Shown in pieces: positions 22,972 through 33,600 of a stretch of 64,000 nucleotides of DNA. This DNA comes from Powellomyces hirtus (Eukaryota; Chytridiomycota; Chytridiomycetes; Spizellomycetales; Powellomycetaceae). The notes under the pieces are model-generated. The model had not been told where the DNA came from. It ran no database searches and saw nothing but the letters and a program-made list of their open reading frames with translations. The stretch is from NCBI GenBank assembly GCA_025526995.1, contig JAHLKG010000026.1:340001-404000 (forward strand), in the 5' to 3' direction. Position 1 is the first letter of the stretch; each line of letters starts with the position of its first letter. The position numbers and the translations under genes are program-made.

Positions 22972-24402
22972 ACATTCCGCCATGTGCAAACTCGGCGAAA
23001 TCGAAGCTGCATTGGCAGTTGCGCAAAACTTCATTTGTCATCCACTTCGGAATAAGCCGGTCGAATCCGGGTTATGTGTTTGTCAGGGCGTCAGACAGAC
23101 TCTTGCACACAAAAGATCCGAACGTGGGCGACACGTGGCTGATGCTCAGGAAGTACAACATTACGAATGTTTCCGAGAATGTACTAAAAAAAAAAAACAG
23201 CCAGCTAGTGTGCCCGATGACTGCTTGTAAGCAAATAACACGGGCCGTCGCGACTGCATGGTTGTATTCAGAAACACCAGTTGAACGAGCGTGTTCAATC
23301 CGGCGACAGCCACGACAGGCGTTGGTGCGTGGAAAACATCTAAACGGGGAGGCCCCGCCTTTGATCAACAGCGAATATTATTAATCCACGGTAGGAATTG
23401 ATGGCTTCGGAACCGGAACGCTGGTGCACTTGATAAAAATATGAGCCCGTACCCTAGTCTCATATGGCATCTAGACAATGCGCTTCTGTCGGTAAGGTGT
23501 GTGTGTCTGGTGGAGTGTGGGTATGGTTAATGATGACCGCGAGACGAATTATCGAAGGCGATTTTGTGTTGAAAGTGTGGTATCGGGTGAATCACTAGTA
23601 AACAGTACGAACTCAGGCCATCACTGAATTTCTCAATCCAAGGCGCGACCGACCTGTTGTCGGACGGCCTTCTGGATTAACGCAGGAGCTTTTCAGGCTC
23701 TCATGTTTCCCCACGGCCAGTACGGGTGAAAGGGCAGATGGAATACTGTAGCAGTACCTCCGGCCAGCGGCGGAACCGTCCGAGACAGGACTCGTAATCT
23801 GCCAAGCGCCACGCGCTCCCAAAGAGTTAACCCGTGAGCTCGAGAGCAGCCTCATATCTCCCAATCCGAATACAACGTCGTATCCTCCTACGATGCCCGG
23901 AGAATGCCCTTGCAGGCCCGCGAAGCCCAGTCTCGTCTTGGGAATATCGCCCTGCTACTTCTTGCTCTGTGGAAACTGTGACCACAAATCACGGTCCAAG
24001 TGAATGGAGGAAGGTTTCAGGATGGAATAGAAAGAGGCGCGGGAAGGAAATCAGATTTTGAAAGGCGGCCTATGGTCATGGTAAGCGGATTAAGGACGCT
24101 CTTTCCGAATTGCTCATCACGGTAGATGCTGCAACGGGCGATTTTCGTTTGGCGCTCTTGGACGAAAGTTCAGAAATTTTGGTCGACTCACTGAGGAGTC
24201 ACTTACGCACAGCCATGCTTACCGCTGAAGCGATCGAGAGGGTCGTCGAGATAAAATACTTTAATGTAAATTAACAAATTGTCTCTCCCACTCTTTTTGA
24301 TACAATCAGGTTATGGTGGAAACGGATTGTACATGGGTATGGAAAATATAGTAGTTCTTGCTCTAAAAGCTACCTCCAATTCCGAGTCAAAACCAAGTCA
24401 GA
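22972..24402. other. low-gene stretch with coding-like fragments
   Basis: No complete gene. Two stretches look coding-like but have no start or clean splice sites. One is plus-strand 24080-24274 (RIKDALSELLITVDAATGDF, then FRLALLDESSEILVDSL). The other is on the minus strand near 23760-23880 (IRIGRYEAALELT, then SAWRLADYESCLGRFRRW in a frame with one stop). Both could be gene remnants. Confidence 0.35.
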
Positions 24403-24678
24403 ATGACCGGCAAATCAAGCGGAAGACCTCTCGCTGTTGACACGTCTGGGCTACCAGTTGGTATGCACACTTTATCAATAGAGGAAGCAGTTGCCAGCTC
24501 CCGGAGGCAGAAAACTTTGATGCCATGGCATTATTCGTCAATCAATCTCAGCCACGTAGCAACACAATCTGCATTTTTCCACTTGAAGCAAGGGAATGAT
24601 GCCAACACGATCATGTTCTTCATGGCACGCTTGGCAAGTCTTGTGATGGGAGAATGGTCATCGACAGCAACCCGGTGA
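24403..24678 (+). CDS. hypothetical protein, doubtful, 91 residues
   Basis: An ATG-started frame (MTGKSSGRPLAVDTSGLPVG) with no recognised domain. A GTATGC donor at about 24460 suggests it may instead be the first exon of a longer gene. The Ser/His/Leu-rich middle (WHYSSINLSHVATQSAFF) looks protein-like. Confidence 0.25.
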   Translation: MTGKSSGRPLAVDTSGLPVGMHTLSIEEAVASSRRQKTLMPWHYSSINLSHVATQSAFFHLKQGNDANTIMFFMARLASLVMGEWSSTATR

Positions 24679-25301
24679 TGGAAATCTTGTTGTGGCAAGA
24701 GACATATTGTCTGTACATCCTAACTATCGGACGCACACGTACAGTACCATGTCAGAATGTCTTGCGTGAGAACTTTCCACGAGCGGACGGGCCTGCACAG
24801 TCCGTCGGAAACGCGACGGTGCCCATGCAACAAATCACCAGAACAAAGACTACAAAGGGTCGAGCAATACGGTGGCTCAGAGTGCAAGCCGGCTTCCAAG
24901 TACTGACAGAAAAGGAGCTCTCATTATCTGCAAGATGCAAAAGTTAGGCATCTTTGTTTCCTTTTGTCAACTAACTAAAGGAAGAGTGTTTGTGGGCGGG
25001 CCTATACGATAGTCATTAGTTTCGCGCAAGAGATGATGGCTGGATGGCGGTGGTTCCCGGTCCAGCGCTTGACTGAAAGTGTGATTAAACGACCGTTTTG
25101 TATCAGCAAAAATGTTTCGCGAAAAAGCAGAGATCACATGTATTTTGAGGGAGATATACGTGAAATATAGGGATCTGTCTAATCTATTCTCAAAAGATAT
25201 ATGATTCAAGCCCCGAGGACCTTGCGCACGAGCAAATGTCGGATCTACCATCTGGCGGCGCATCGGATGGGTTGGGGGGCTATCGCGTCTCATGCATCGA
25301 T
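24679..25301. other. intergenic, no gene recognised
   Basis: ORFs on both strands below 100 codons without motifs. It is the 3' flank of the minus-strand cysteine-rich gene at 25302. Confidence 0.4.
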
Positions 25302-25661
25302 TTACCAGACGGGCTTGGCGTTGGTAGAGACGACACAAGCGCGAGCAATGGCGTTGGCATTGGGGAGAGGCTGGGGCTGCTGGTCCTGGATGCACTTGTC
25401 GAAGCCGGAGGGGTCCTCGGCGGGGTCGGGGCAAGGGGCGCTGGGGTCGACGAGGGGCGCGCCCATGGGCCAGTCGGGGTACGGACCAAAGACGCAGTTA
25501 GTGACGGCGAGACCGTCTTTGCCGCAGTAGCAGTGACCGTCGACGCCGAACGCGTGGGCGCAGTTGCAGCTGCGGTTGGGAGCGGCGGAGACGAGAGCGA
25601 TGATGCACGCGAAGACGACCGCGAGGAAGATCATGCGCTTGCTGAGGGATGCGGAAACCAT
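25302..25661 (-). CDS. small secreted cysteine-rich protein, family copy 1
   Basis: 119 residues from the ATG at 25661. A signal peptide (MIFLAVVFACIIALVSAAP, from residue 9) is followed by a domain shared with the genes at 29240 and 29997: CNCAHAFGVDGHCYCGKDG, then a single Cys, PYPDWPMG, CPDPAEDPSGFDKCIQDQQ, PLPNANAIARACVVSTNAK. Eight cysteines are conserved among the three copies. Unlike the other two, it stops right after the shared domain and lacks the Ser/Ala-rich hydrophobic tail. A GTAAAT right at the stop could be an intron donor hiding a tail exon, but I found no in-frame acceptor. Function unknown; likely extracellular or an effector-like protein. Confidence 0.75.
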   Translation of the reverse strand: MVSASLSKRMIFLAVVFACIIALVSAAPNRSCNCAHAFGVDGHCYCGKDGLAVTNCVFGPYPDWPMGAPLVDPSAPCPDPAEDPSGFDKCIQDQQPQPLPNANAIARACVVSTNAKPVW

Positions 25662-26725
25662 GTTTTTTGGTTCGGTGGCTGAATGCGAGGTGGGGAGTAT
25701 GGATGCGAGGGGACGACTGGCCTTTAGGGCCACTTTATGTATTTCCCATTCGCCTGCTCGGCGGGGATGGCTGTCATGCACGATGGACACCCAGAGACAG
25801 TCACACCTACACCTGCCAAATCCAGTTGACAATTGACAAAGTCCCTGGGAACCTCGAACACTGCAAGAAAAAGGAAAAAAAGGACCAAAAATGGAAAGCA
25901 AATGGGGTGCGCCCGCCCTGGCGGCAACAAGGGACAACGTCGGAAAAAAAGGCTGAAAAATGTCCCACCCTGCGAGGGCCCATCATGGAATACAGTACAT
26001 TCTTCAGCCACATCGCTACGCCCAAGTCCGCCGGGCGGGAGGACCATGCTGTGTAGAAAGTAGATCGGGGGCTTTTCGTACCTGCTGAAAAAGATCTAAG
26101 CCATCATTACGGCGAAACCCTAGAGCTATGGTTAGAGCAAATCCTACATGGCGGTGGTTAAAAGTTCTCTTCCTAGAGAATGGTTACAAGAAGTATGTCA
26201 AGCCATGGCTAAGTTACGGCTACAGTCGATTGGGCTCCAACTACCCGCGCATCTGCTATGTCTATTTATCATCGATGTAGCGCACACTTATAGGCGGAGA
26301 TTTGGGCGATATCACCCTGATGTGGTTTGTTAATCTATGTGACTGATGCCCGTGCGTCCCAGTCAAAAAAAAGTTGGAGAAGCACGGGGGAATCGAGCCG
26401 CTCCTGGAGAGTTGTTTGCCACAGGGATGGGGAAGGCTCCCGTCTGGTTTTTTCTTGGATTGTTTGCATCCACCAACTTGGCTGCCCACTCGTTGGCGGG
26501 CTCTGACGAGCAGGGCCATGAACAAGGCCTTCGTTCGTGGAGATGCCAGACGTCCCGGGGTCAGTTTCTGGAAACTCTACAGTACATACACTCGTTTGCT
26601 TTGGCGATTGCACTATTCGCTACGAAGTAGACTGGGAAATACTCAAAAAGCGAGACAACCTGCGTATTCCAGTTTGAGTGCCTTCATTGCCTCTTCCATA
26701 GATCGGCGCTTCATCGTTTTAAGAA
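25662..26725. other. intergenic, no gene recognised
   Basis: Contains the upstream region of the minus-strand cysteine-rich gene and of the plus-strand TMEM135-like gene. ORFs up to 162 codons occur on both strands but overlap and carry no motif. Confidence 0.4.
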
Positions 26726-28336
26726 ATGTGCAATCCAACAAGCGGCGCCGACACCAGATTCCACGACACACCACCAGTTCAGAGCATCCCCCCGCTGGAA
26801 CATCCAACGCGACAGATTCTGTTGTCATGTGCAAGAGCGTACCTCAGTGGCTACGCCTTTGACGCGTTCCCCAAGATCATATCCCTATTGATCAAGCTGA
26901 TATCTGGACGCCGCCATGGGGAGCCAGGATCGTCGAGGCAGATTCTGTTGCGGCTTCTCGTCGTCGTGGCTTCGAGTCTCAAAGCGCGACTCCCGTTCTT
27001 CATGCTTACCTTGATAGGAGGGTTTCGAGTCTTGGATCGGCTTGCTTGGAAGGCAGTCAAATCCTGGAAAGCCCACCCCGGCATCACGCCAAAGAAGGTA
27101 TCCATCGCCGTGTCAGCTTCTGTGATGCTCCAGCCGACCCCCGAAGGCGATGAGATGGAGCAACTTGCTTTTGCGATCGACGGTCCTCCTAGTGTCTGTT
27201 CGAAAGATGCGTTGAAATCCATCGTTCCTGCCCCATACCCAATGGTCGAAAGAATCCTGAACCCTACTGTGTTTGCGGCCACAGTGTCCAGTGCCTTGGC
27301 TTTGCTCATTATCGAACCAGCTCGTCGCGCCGAATTTGCCCTCTTCACCTTGGTCCGCGCTATGGACTCGGCGGTCTCGTTCAAGCGGGCGAGCATGAAG
27401 TGGACGTTACGCAACAGGTTCGGCGTGCCTGATCTTGTGCTCAACAATGCTAGCGCAATCGTTTTCATTACTGCATGCACACAAATCATGTTCTGCTGGT
27501 TTTACTAGTGAGTATGCTGCCCGAGTTGAACGTGGTTTTCAACTCTTGATTCGAGTTTACTGACTATTGTCTTTGGGCATTTCAGCCCACAAGCTCTGCC
27601 AAGAAGCTACACCAATTGGATTACCAGCATGAGCCACTTGCACCCACGAGTCAAACAAGCGTTCACCTTGTTCGGGCTCGGGGAGATGCAATACGGCGAG
27701 GACACTGGGCACGCACACGTCCTTGGCGAGGTCGCAGAGGAACTGGGTTACGGCTTTGGAGCAGGAGATCCTGTCAACGGTCACGTCTCGTGCGGCGTGA
27801 TTCACAACAAGATTGGCTGCCTCCATAACTTTGTTCAAAAGTGGCGAGCTGGAATGCGGGACTCGTTGAAGATTTATCTCCTCGTGCATCTCTTGCCGGT
27901 GCTTTTATTCAATCGGAAGCGTCTCAGGTCCAGCCGCCGCGCGAAAACCATCACCGACATCATCACGGGCACGCTCCGGTCTGCCAACTTTCTCGCTACG
28001 TTCGTCACGTTTGTGTGGATACCGCTGTGCACCGTGCGCAACTTGACGAAGCGGGACGGCATGCTCGGGCCATTCCTCGGCTCGCTTCTGTCGGGTTTCT
28101 CCATCTTTCTCGAGCGCCCGTCGCGCCGAAGGGAGATGACCGTGTACGTTGTACCGAAGGCTCTCGACAGCCTGTGGTGGAGACTTGCAAACGGCAGACT
28201 GGGGTTGGGAAGAATGCCAGGAGCCGAATTCGTCATGTTCGCGGCGGGCATGAGCTATATTTTTTCCGCATTCACTGAGCCCGTTGCGCTGAGACCCGCC
28301 ATCAGAAACGCTCTGGGCTTCTTTCTGACACAATAG
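26726..28336 (+). CDS. TMEM135-family membrane protein, 510 residues
   Basis: Two exons (26726-27507 and 27586-28336) with a 78-bp GT-AG intron, phase 2. The N-terminal half has paired hydrophobic repeats (ILLRLLVVVASSLKARLPFF; FAATVSSALALLIIEPARR). The middle carries the family's Cys motif, VSCGVIHNKIGCLHNFV, directly followed by RDSLKIYLLVHLLPVLLF. The C-terminal half repeats the Tim17-like pattern (GMLGPFLGSLLSGFSIFLERPSRRREMTVYV across 28058-28150). TMEM135 proteins sit in peroxisome, mitochondrial and lipid-droplet membranes and affect organelle dynamics and lipid transport. Family assignment rests on the Cys motif and repeat layout. Start chosen as the first ATG of the exon. Confidence 0.78.
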
Positions 28337-29239
28337 AGTAGGAATAGATGAATAGACATTTGCGTGCAACCGACATGCGATGGGACGATTACAGTTGGGA
28401 TTGCTAGTGACGATCGACTCACTCACGCTCCCGCTGCATGCACCGCAGAACGTCAGCCCTAGGGATGCTGTTGCGTGACGATGCGTAGTCTCGGAACAAC
28501 GTGTGAGGGAGGGAGGTGAGGGAGGGGGCTGAGGGGACAGGCTGAGGGAATGACTTGAACATTCACCTTTGTACTATCGATATCGATACTCTTGAGATGG
28601 AATAGACGATGTTCTGTGTAACCAAAATTTAGCAAACAACACGAGAGAATGCGCCTAAGTTATATCGATAGCTGAGAGCAACGAGTTAGTGCGTTGGCAA
28701 CGGCTTGTGCGATACAGAATTTTGCATGAGTGAGTGAGGAGCGAGTCCGCATCTGTGAAAAATGCTGAGTGTGATTTTTTTTTTTCAACCCCACGAATCT
28801 GTCCGGCGCCCGTCCAGGTGGTGGTGCCATATACCGTGGTGTATGTACATGAAAAAAAAAAACAACAACAACAACAACAACAATTGCAACGGGATTTATA
28901 ACAACGGTTGAGGACGTTGTTGATAATCGATATGGGTTGTGTTGTTGTTTTGTAACGCGCATTTTGTCACTCTTCACAAAATTGACGCTTCTCGCAGAAC
29001 GACGCAGGACGACGGGGACAACCGTCACGCCGCCCCGTTGACCGCTCCGCTCCGCTCCAACGCCCGTCTTGGCGAACTCCTGTGGAACCCCCCCGTCGTT
29101 GTTTGGCATCGCTGCATCTCATGACAAAGTCGTCGTTAAATACTCTGGCAGTCATCCTTCTGCATCATCCCTCTAACTTTTGACGAATACATAACTTACC
29201 CTCACATCACTCCGGTCTCAACTCATTCACCGCGCAACA
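28337..29239. other. intergenic region with simple repeats
   Basis: Holds an 11-A run and (AAC)7 at 28861-28881, and a GAGGGAGGGAGGTGAGGGAGG purine-rich stretch near 28505-28530. A 149-codon minus ORF overlaps these simple repeats and is not credible. The right end is the promoter of the gene at 29240, which lacks an obvious TATA box. Confidence 0.45.
28861..28881. repeat. (AAC)7 microsatellite
   Basis: Seven perfect AAC units preceded by a run of A. Confidence 0.9.
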
Positions 29240-29671
29240 ATGTTCGGCCGCCGCTTTAGTATCAAATTCGCGGTCTTCGCCATGTTCCTAGCCATCCTCT
29301 CGCCGATCGCAGAGGCCGTGAGCTGCAACTGCAAAAACGCCTTCTCCGTCGACAACGCTTGCTATTGTGACGCTGCTGGCGCCGCAATCTGGTCCTGTAT
29401 TCATGCACAAGCACCATACTGGCCAATGCAGAACGCTCCTGCCGAGAGTGCGATGGCGTCGTGTCCGGATCCGACCGTCGACTCTGCTGCTTTCGACAAG
29501 TGCATCCAGGACCAGCAGCAGAAGCCCCTCCCAGACGCAGACGGCATGGCTCGTACCTGTGTCACGAGCACAAAAGCAGCTCCCACCTCTTCAGCGGCCC
29601 GCACAGCTGGAATCGCTGGTGGTGCGACAGTTCTGGCTGCGTCCTTTGCCGTCTTCGTATCGGCCATGTAA
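29240..29671 (+). CDS. small secreted cysteine-rich protein with predicted GPI tail, family copy 2
   Basis: 143 residues, intronless. Signal peptide (FAVFAMFLAILSPIAEA), then CNCKNAFSVDNACYCDAAG, a Cys, APYWPMQN, CPDPTVDSAAFDKCIQDQQ and PLPDADGMARTCVTSTKAA. A Ser/Thr/Ala linker leads to a C-terminal hydrophobic helix (GGATVLAASFAVFVSAM) with no charged residues after it, as in GPI-anchored proteins. The linker offers small residues (SSAA) as a possible cleavage site. Same orientation as copy 3, 325 bp further on, so the two look like a tandem duplication. Function unknown; probably cell-wall or surface bound. Confidence 0.8.
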   Translation: MFGRRFSIKFAVFAMFLAILSPIAEAVSCNCKNAFSVDNACYCDAAGAAIWSCIHAQAPYWPMQNAPAESAMASCPDPTVDSAAFDKCIQDQQQKPLPDADGMARTCVTSTKAAPTSSAARTAGIAGGATVLAASFAVFVSAM

Positions 29672-29913
29672 AAATCCCGCGCAATTCACACCCGCTCTAT
29701 CCACAGCCATACATATAGATCGTTCGCAGACACACACAAATGTGTATTTTACTGTAATATACTTACTTGGAACAATGTTGTTGTTGTCGATTTGATTATT
29801 TCACAGGGTATGAATACATCCACCCGAGCGTTCTCCAAACCTAAGCAGGCAGGAAACTCAGCCCAGCCAACATTTTCTTGGCAAGCTTGGTCTCCTTGAC
29901 CCACTTTCTGCCA

Positions 29914-29920
29914 CTATAAG
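29914..29920 (+). promoter_or_regulatory. TATA-like element before cysteine-rich copy 3
   Basis: CTATAAG about 80 bp before the ATG at 29997, similar in spacing to other TATA boxes in the window. Confidence 0.4.
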
Positions 29921-29996
29921 AAGGCAGCCACCACGCGAACCCCATGTACCTGTAAACACTCGCTCACAAACTCGGCCTCGCACTCACACCGCAACC

Positions 29997-30473
29997 ATGT
30001 TTGCTCGCTTTCCTCTCACCATCCTCCTCCTCGCCGCGATCCTCCTAGTGACAACCGCTCGAGCAGACTGCAACTGTGCCAACTCGTGGTCTGTCGACAA
30101 CGTCTGCTACTGTGGAAAGGATGGTGCCGCAATCGACGCTTGCGTCAAGGGCATCGCTCCATACTGGCCCTTCCAAAACAACACCCTCCGCGCAGACTCG
30201 TCATTGTGTCCCGACCCAGCTGTGGATGCCGTGGCGTTCGACAAATGCTTGGAGGATTCCCTACCGAAATCTCTCCCTAACGCAGGCGCAATCGCCAGCG
30301 GATGTGTTGCAAGCACAAAGGCCACTCCTGCGTCTTCCTCCGCATCCCCCGCATCCCCCGCGTCCCCTGGATCTCCCGGAACCTCGAAATCTGGAACTTT
30401 GCGAAACATTGCTTCGATGGGCTTGACTGCTACCATGGCGTTCTTCCTCGCCGTCGCATTAGCAATGTATTGA
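29997..30473 (+). CDS. small secreted cysteine-rich protein with predicted GPI tail, family copy 3
   Basis: 158 residues, intronless. Signal peptide (FPLTILLLAAILLVTTARA), then CNCANSWSVDNVCYCGKDG, a Cys, APYWPFQN, CPDPAVDAVAFDKCLEDS and SLPNAGAIASGCVASTKA. The linker has a short SPASPASPGSPG repeat encoded by near-identical tandem units, typical of an O-glycosylated stalk. The end is a hydrophobic helix (TATMAFFLAVALAMY) suited to GPI anchoring. Shares all eight cysteines and the spacing with copies 1 and 2. Function unknown. Confidence 0.8.
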   Translation: MFARFPLTILLLAAILLVTTARADCNCANSWSVDNVCYCGKDGAAIDACVKGIAPYWPFQNNTLRADSSLCPDPAVDAVAFDKCLEDSLPKSLPNAGAIASGCVASTKATPASSSASPASPASPGSPGTSKSGTLRNIASMGLTATMAFFLAVALAMY

Positions 30474-30641
30474 AGTGACACGGGCACTTGAGATTCGTCA
30501 TGGTTGAACTCAAAATATAATAGACCCAGAGCTACACTTCAGGCGAGGTCTCTATAATAAAATGCTTCATCTATAAAACTCTACATTACACTGCATGCTG
30601 CAGATAAAAAGTCCTCTTCCTATAGTCATTATAAATGCAGC

Positions 30642-33600
30642 CTACATGGCATGCCTCCCGTTAGCGGCTTCCTGGCGTCTGACCATCTGAGCATATGCGC
30701 CGTCCATCGCCAAAAGTTCCGGATGTGTTCCACTTTCGAGGATCACGCCGTCAGACAGCAGAACAATCTTGTCGGCATCGCGCACGGTGGAAAGACGGTG
30801 CGCCACCATGATGGTCGTGATATCTAATACAACCCAAACGTGTTTTAGGCGTCTGATGTGGGCTTGCAAGTTGAAGTAATTATGGCTCTACCTTTTGTTA
30901 GCGTGTCGATGGCGGTGCGAACAATCTTCTCGTTATGTACGTCCAGTGCACTATACATTGCAAACAGCACTTGTCAGTTAAGGCGAGACCCCGGACAGAG
31001 CATAGCACATGATAGAAACCTTGTGGCCTCATCTAGAATTAAGATTCGCGGTTTTCGAATGCATGCCCGAGCTACGCATTAAAATGCACATAAGTCAAAG
31101 AGGTCGTGACTCCATACGGAGACTACAAAGGCTGTCTTACCAATAGCAATCCGCTGCTTCTGTCCACCGCTGACAGAACCCGTCCCAATGACTGTCTCAT
31201 ACCCGTTTGGCAGCTCATTCACGAACTCATCCACACTCCCCACAGCAGCCGCCTTCACAAGCTGTTCTTCAGTGACGTTCACGACGGCTCCAGCAGGCGC
31301 AGCCGAGGCTCCATACGCAATGTTTTCACGCACTGAGCGTGAGAAAAGGACAGGTTCTTGAGCCACAACGGCGACCTGTCGACGGAGGGCTACGAGATCC
31401 CATTCTTTCACGTCGATTCCGTCAACGGTTACTTTGCCTCCTGTTGGATCATAGAGTCGTGAAAGCAAAGACGCGACGGTGCTCTTCCCGCTACCGGATG
31501 GACCGATGAACGCGACAGTTTGGCCTTGCTCGATGGTGAGCGTCAGATCGCTGAGCACTTTCTTGTCTGGCAGAGCCGGATATGCAAAGTCGACATTTTG
31601 AAAGACGATGCGACCCTGCATGTTCGGGCTGTGCTGTTTATCCACGTCCCCGCCCGCGAGAGGAAGATCCAATTGCGTGTGATTTCCATCCACTGGGCCA
31701 TCTCTGTTGGGGTTGAAAGATGGCAGGCGCCTGCTCCGAATTCGTGGGTTCCTCGACATCAACTGATGCAGACCATGCACGACCGCCGTTGTTTCTCCAA
31801 TGTTTCGGCTAGCGGCGGAAAGCGCTCCGAGAGACTGTGCGACCCACATGACGCTGAGAACGACAACCAGCACGTCGTGGAATGAAATCAGCTGGCGGAT
31901 AATGAGGTGGTAGATGTAGACAAAGGCGGCAATGTAGCCGAACACGAAGAATGCTGTCCTCACGATGTTAGGAATTTTGCGTGAAGAACAAGACACAGCC
32001 ATTCGTACGTACAGGTGTTGCATCCTGCGGCGAGTCCAGTCAATAATCGAGCGCTGGTGCCCTGCTTGAAAGCATCATCGAGTGATTCTGATCCGAAACC
32101 ATTAAGCAAAACAATCAAAAACAAAAGCCAGCAGCCCGGGAGACGTACCAGAGAACGAGGCGATGAACTGTTGTTCCTTCCCCAAGCACACGATGGTCTT
32201 GGCATTTGAAACAGCAGCCGTCGCATCCGTCCCTGCCTTCTCCAGTTGCAGCTTGATCAACTCAGCATAGTTCGATGATCCCTTCAGTTGCGCATAGTTT
32301 GCAAACACCACGAGCGGCGCACAGGCAAACATGAACAACGTCAACTTCCAACTCGCTCCCATGGCAATCCCGACAGCAATGACTACGGACACAATCATGC
32401 TAAGGATGGATCCCAGTATGCCTTCAAGGAGACGTTCGATGACGTCGGGATCTGCAGCGAGCATTGTGGCCAGAGCACCCGCTGTCTGTTCAGGCTCATC
32501 GTAGAAATACATGTCTTGTGAAAGCAGTTGACCAAACACTTGGGATCGGACGCGGTTCGCGAGATTTGTACCAGAGATAGAAAAGGACAGTCGTCGGAGC
32601 GTGCGTCCTAAGAGACCGAGGAATGCGAAGCCGAGAAACAGGGACGAGTAGAAGATTACGTGTCTCCAGCGGCTGCCGTTGTGATCCGGTTCGCTGAGAA
32701 CGCTAAAGTTGTTCGCCATAATCAACGACTGAAGCGGAGTCAACTGTAATCACAAGAGAAGGGTTCAGGAGAGCTGGACGATGGATTACCAGAAACAGCT
32801 TAACGCAACCCACCCCTCCAAGAAAGAAGCTCCCGAACAAACCCAGGGAGACCCACATCTTCTCAGTCCCGACAATCTCCAAAAACCATTTGCGAACTTG
32901 CTTGCTCTCGGCTTTGCTATAGACTTTCTTAGGTTCCTTCTCCCCCTTTGGATTCTTCTTTTTCTTCTTGTTCATCTCCTTCGGCCTTTCACACAGGACG
33001 TCCTTCACTGGTGTCAGTGCTATGCTATGAACGGACGCGACATCCGGAGAAAGCCCTTCTCGTGAAGACCATTGACCGTGCCACCCTTTGGCCATGTTCC
33101 ATGCGACTTGGATCGCCTGTGCTTGCGGTTGCACATCAACCAGGTCTATCCATTGTGTGTCGAATTTCATGATGGAAGAGGCACGCGAGGAATCATCCAA
33201 TAGTTCGACACTATCATCGTCCGACCATGTTTCACCGGAATTCAGAGACTCGCGATCGTCCGCATCTGAGATTTTGAAGGTGGGCAATCCCACTCTGTCG
33301 TGAGAAGCTTCTGTTATCTCTCGTTCGCCGTCAACCGATTCTCTGATCATAGCCGCGTAAATTCCTTCGAGTTCAAGGAGCTCATTATGTGTTCCCTTCT
33401 CGACGATGCGCCCTTGTTCCAGAACACAAATACAGTCGGCGTTGCGGATGGTTCCAAGTCGGTGGGCAATGATCACGGAAGTCATGCCATGACACACGGC
33501 ATCGATTGCATCCTGTACCTCCTTCTCCGTATTAACATCCAGAGCGCTGGTACATTCGTCGAATATCATGAACTTTGGACGTCGGAGCAATGCTCGAGCA

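Noticed and set aside
23600..24280. Possible PIK-related kinase FAT-domain fragments (AWRLADYESC on minus, RIKDALSELL on plus)
   Set aside because: The two pieces are on opposite strands, one has an internal stop, and the likeness is too weak to name a family.
28660..29109. 149-codon minus-strand ORF
   Set aside because: It is mostly translation of the AAC/poly-A microsatellite and a flanking purine stretch, giving VVVVVVFFF-like low-complexity sequence.
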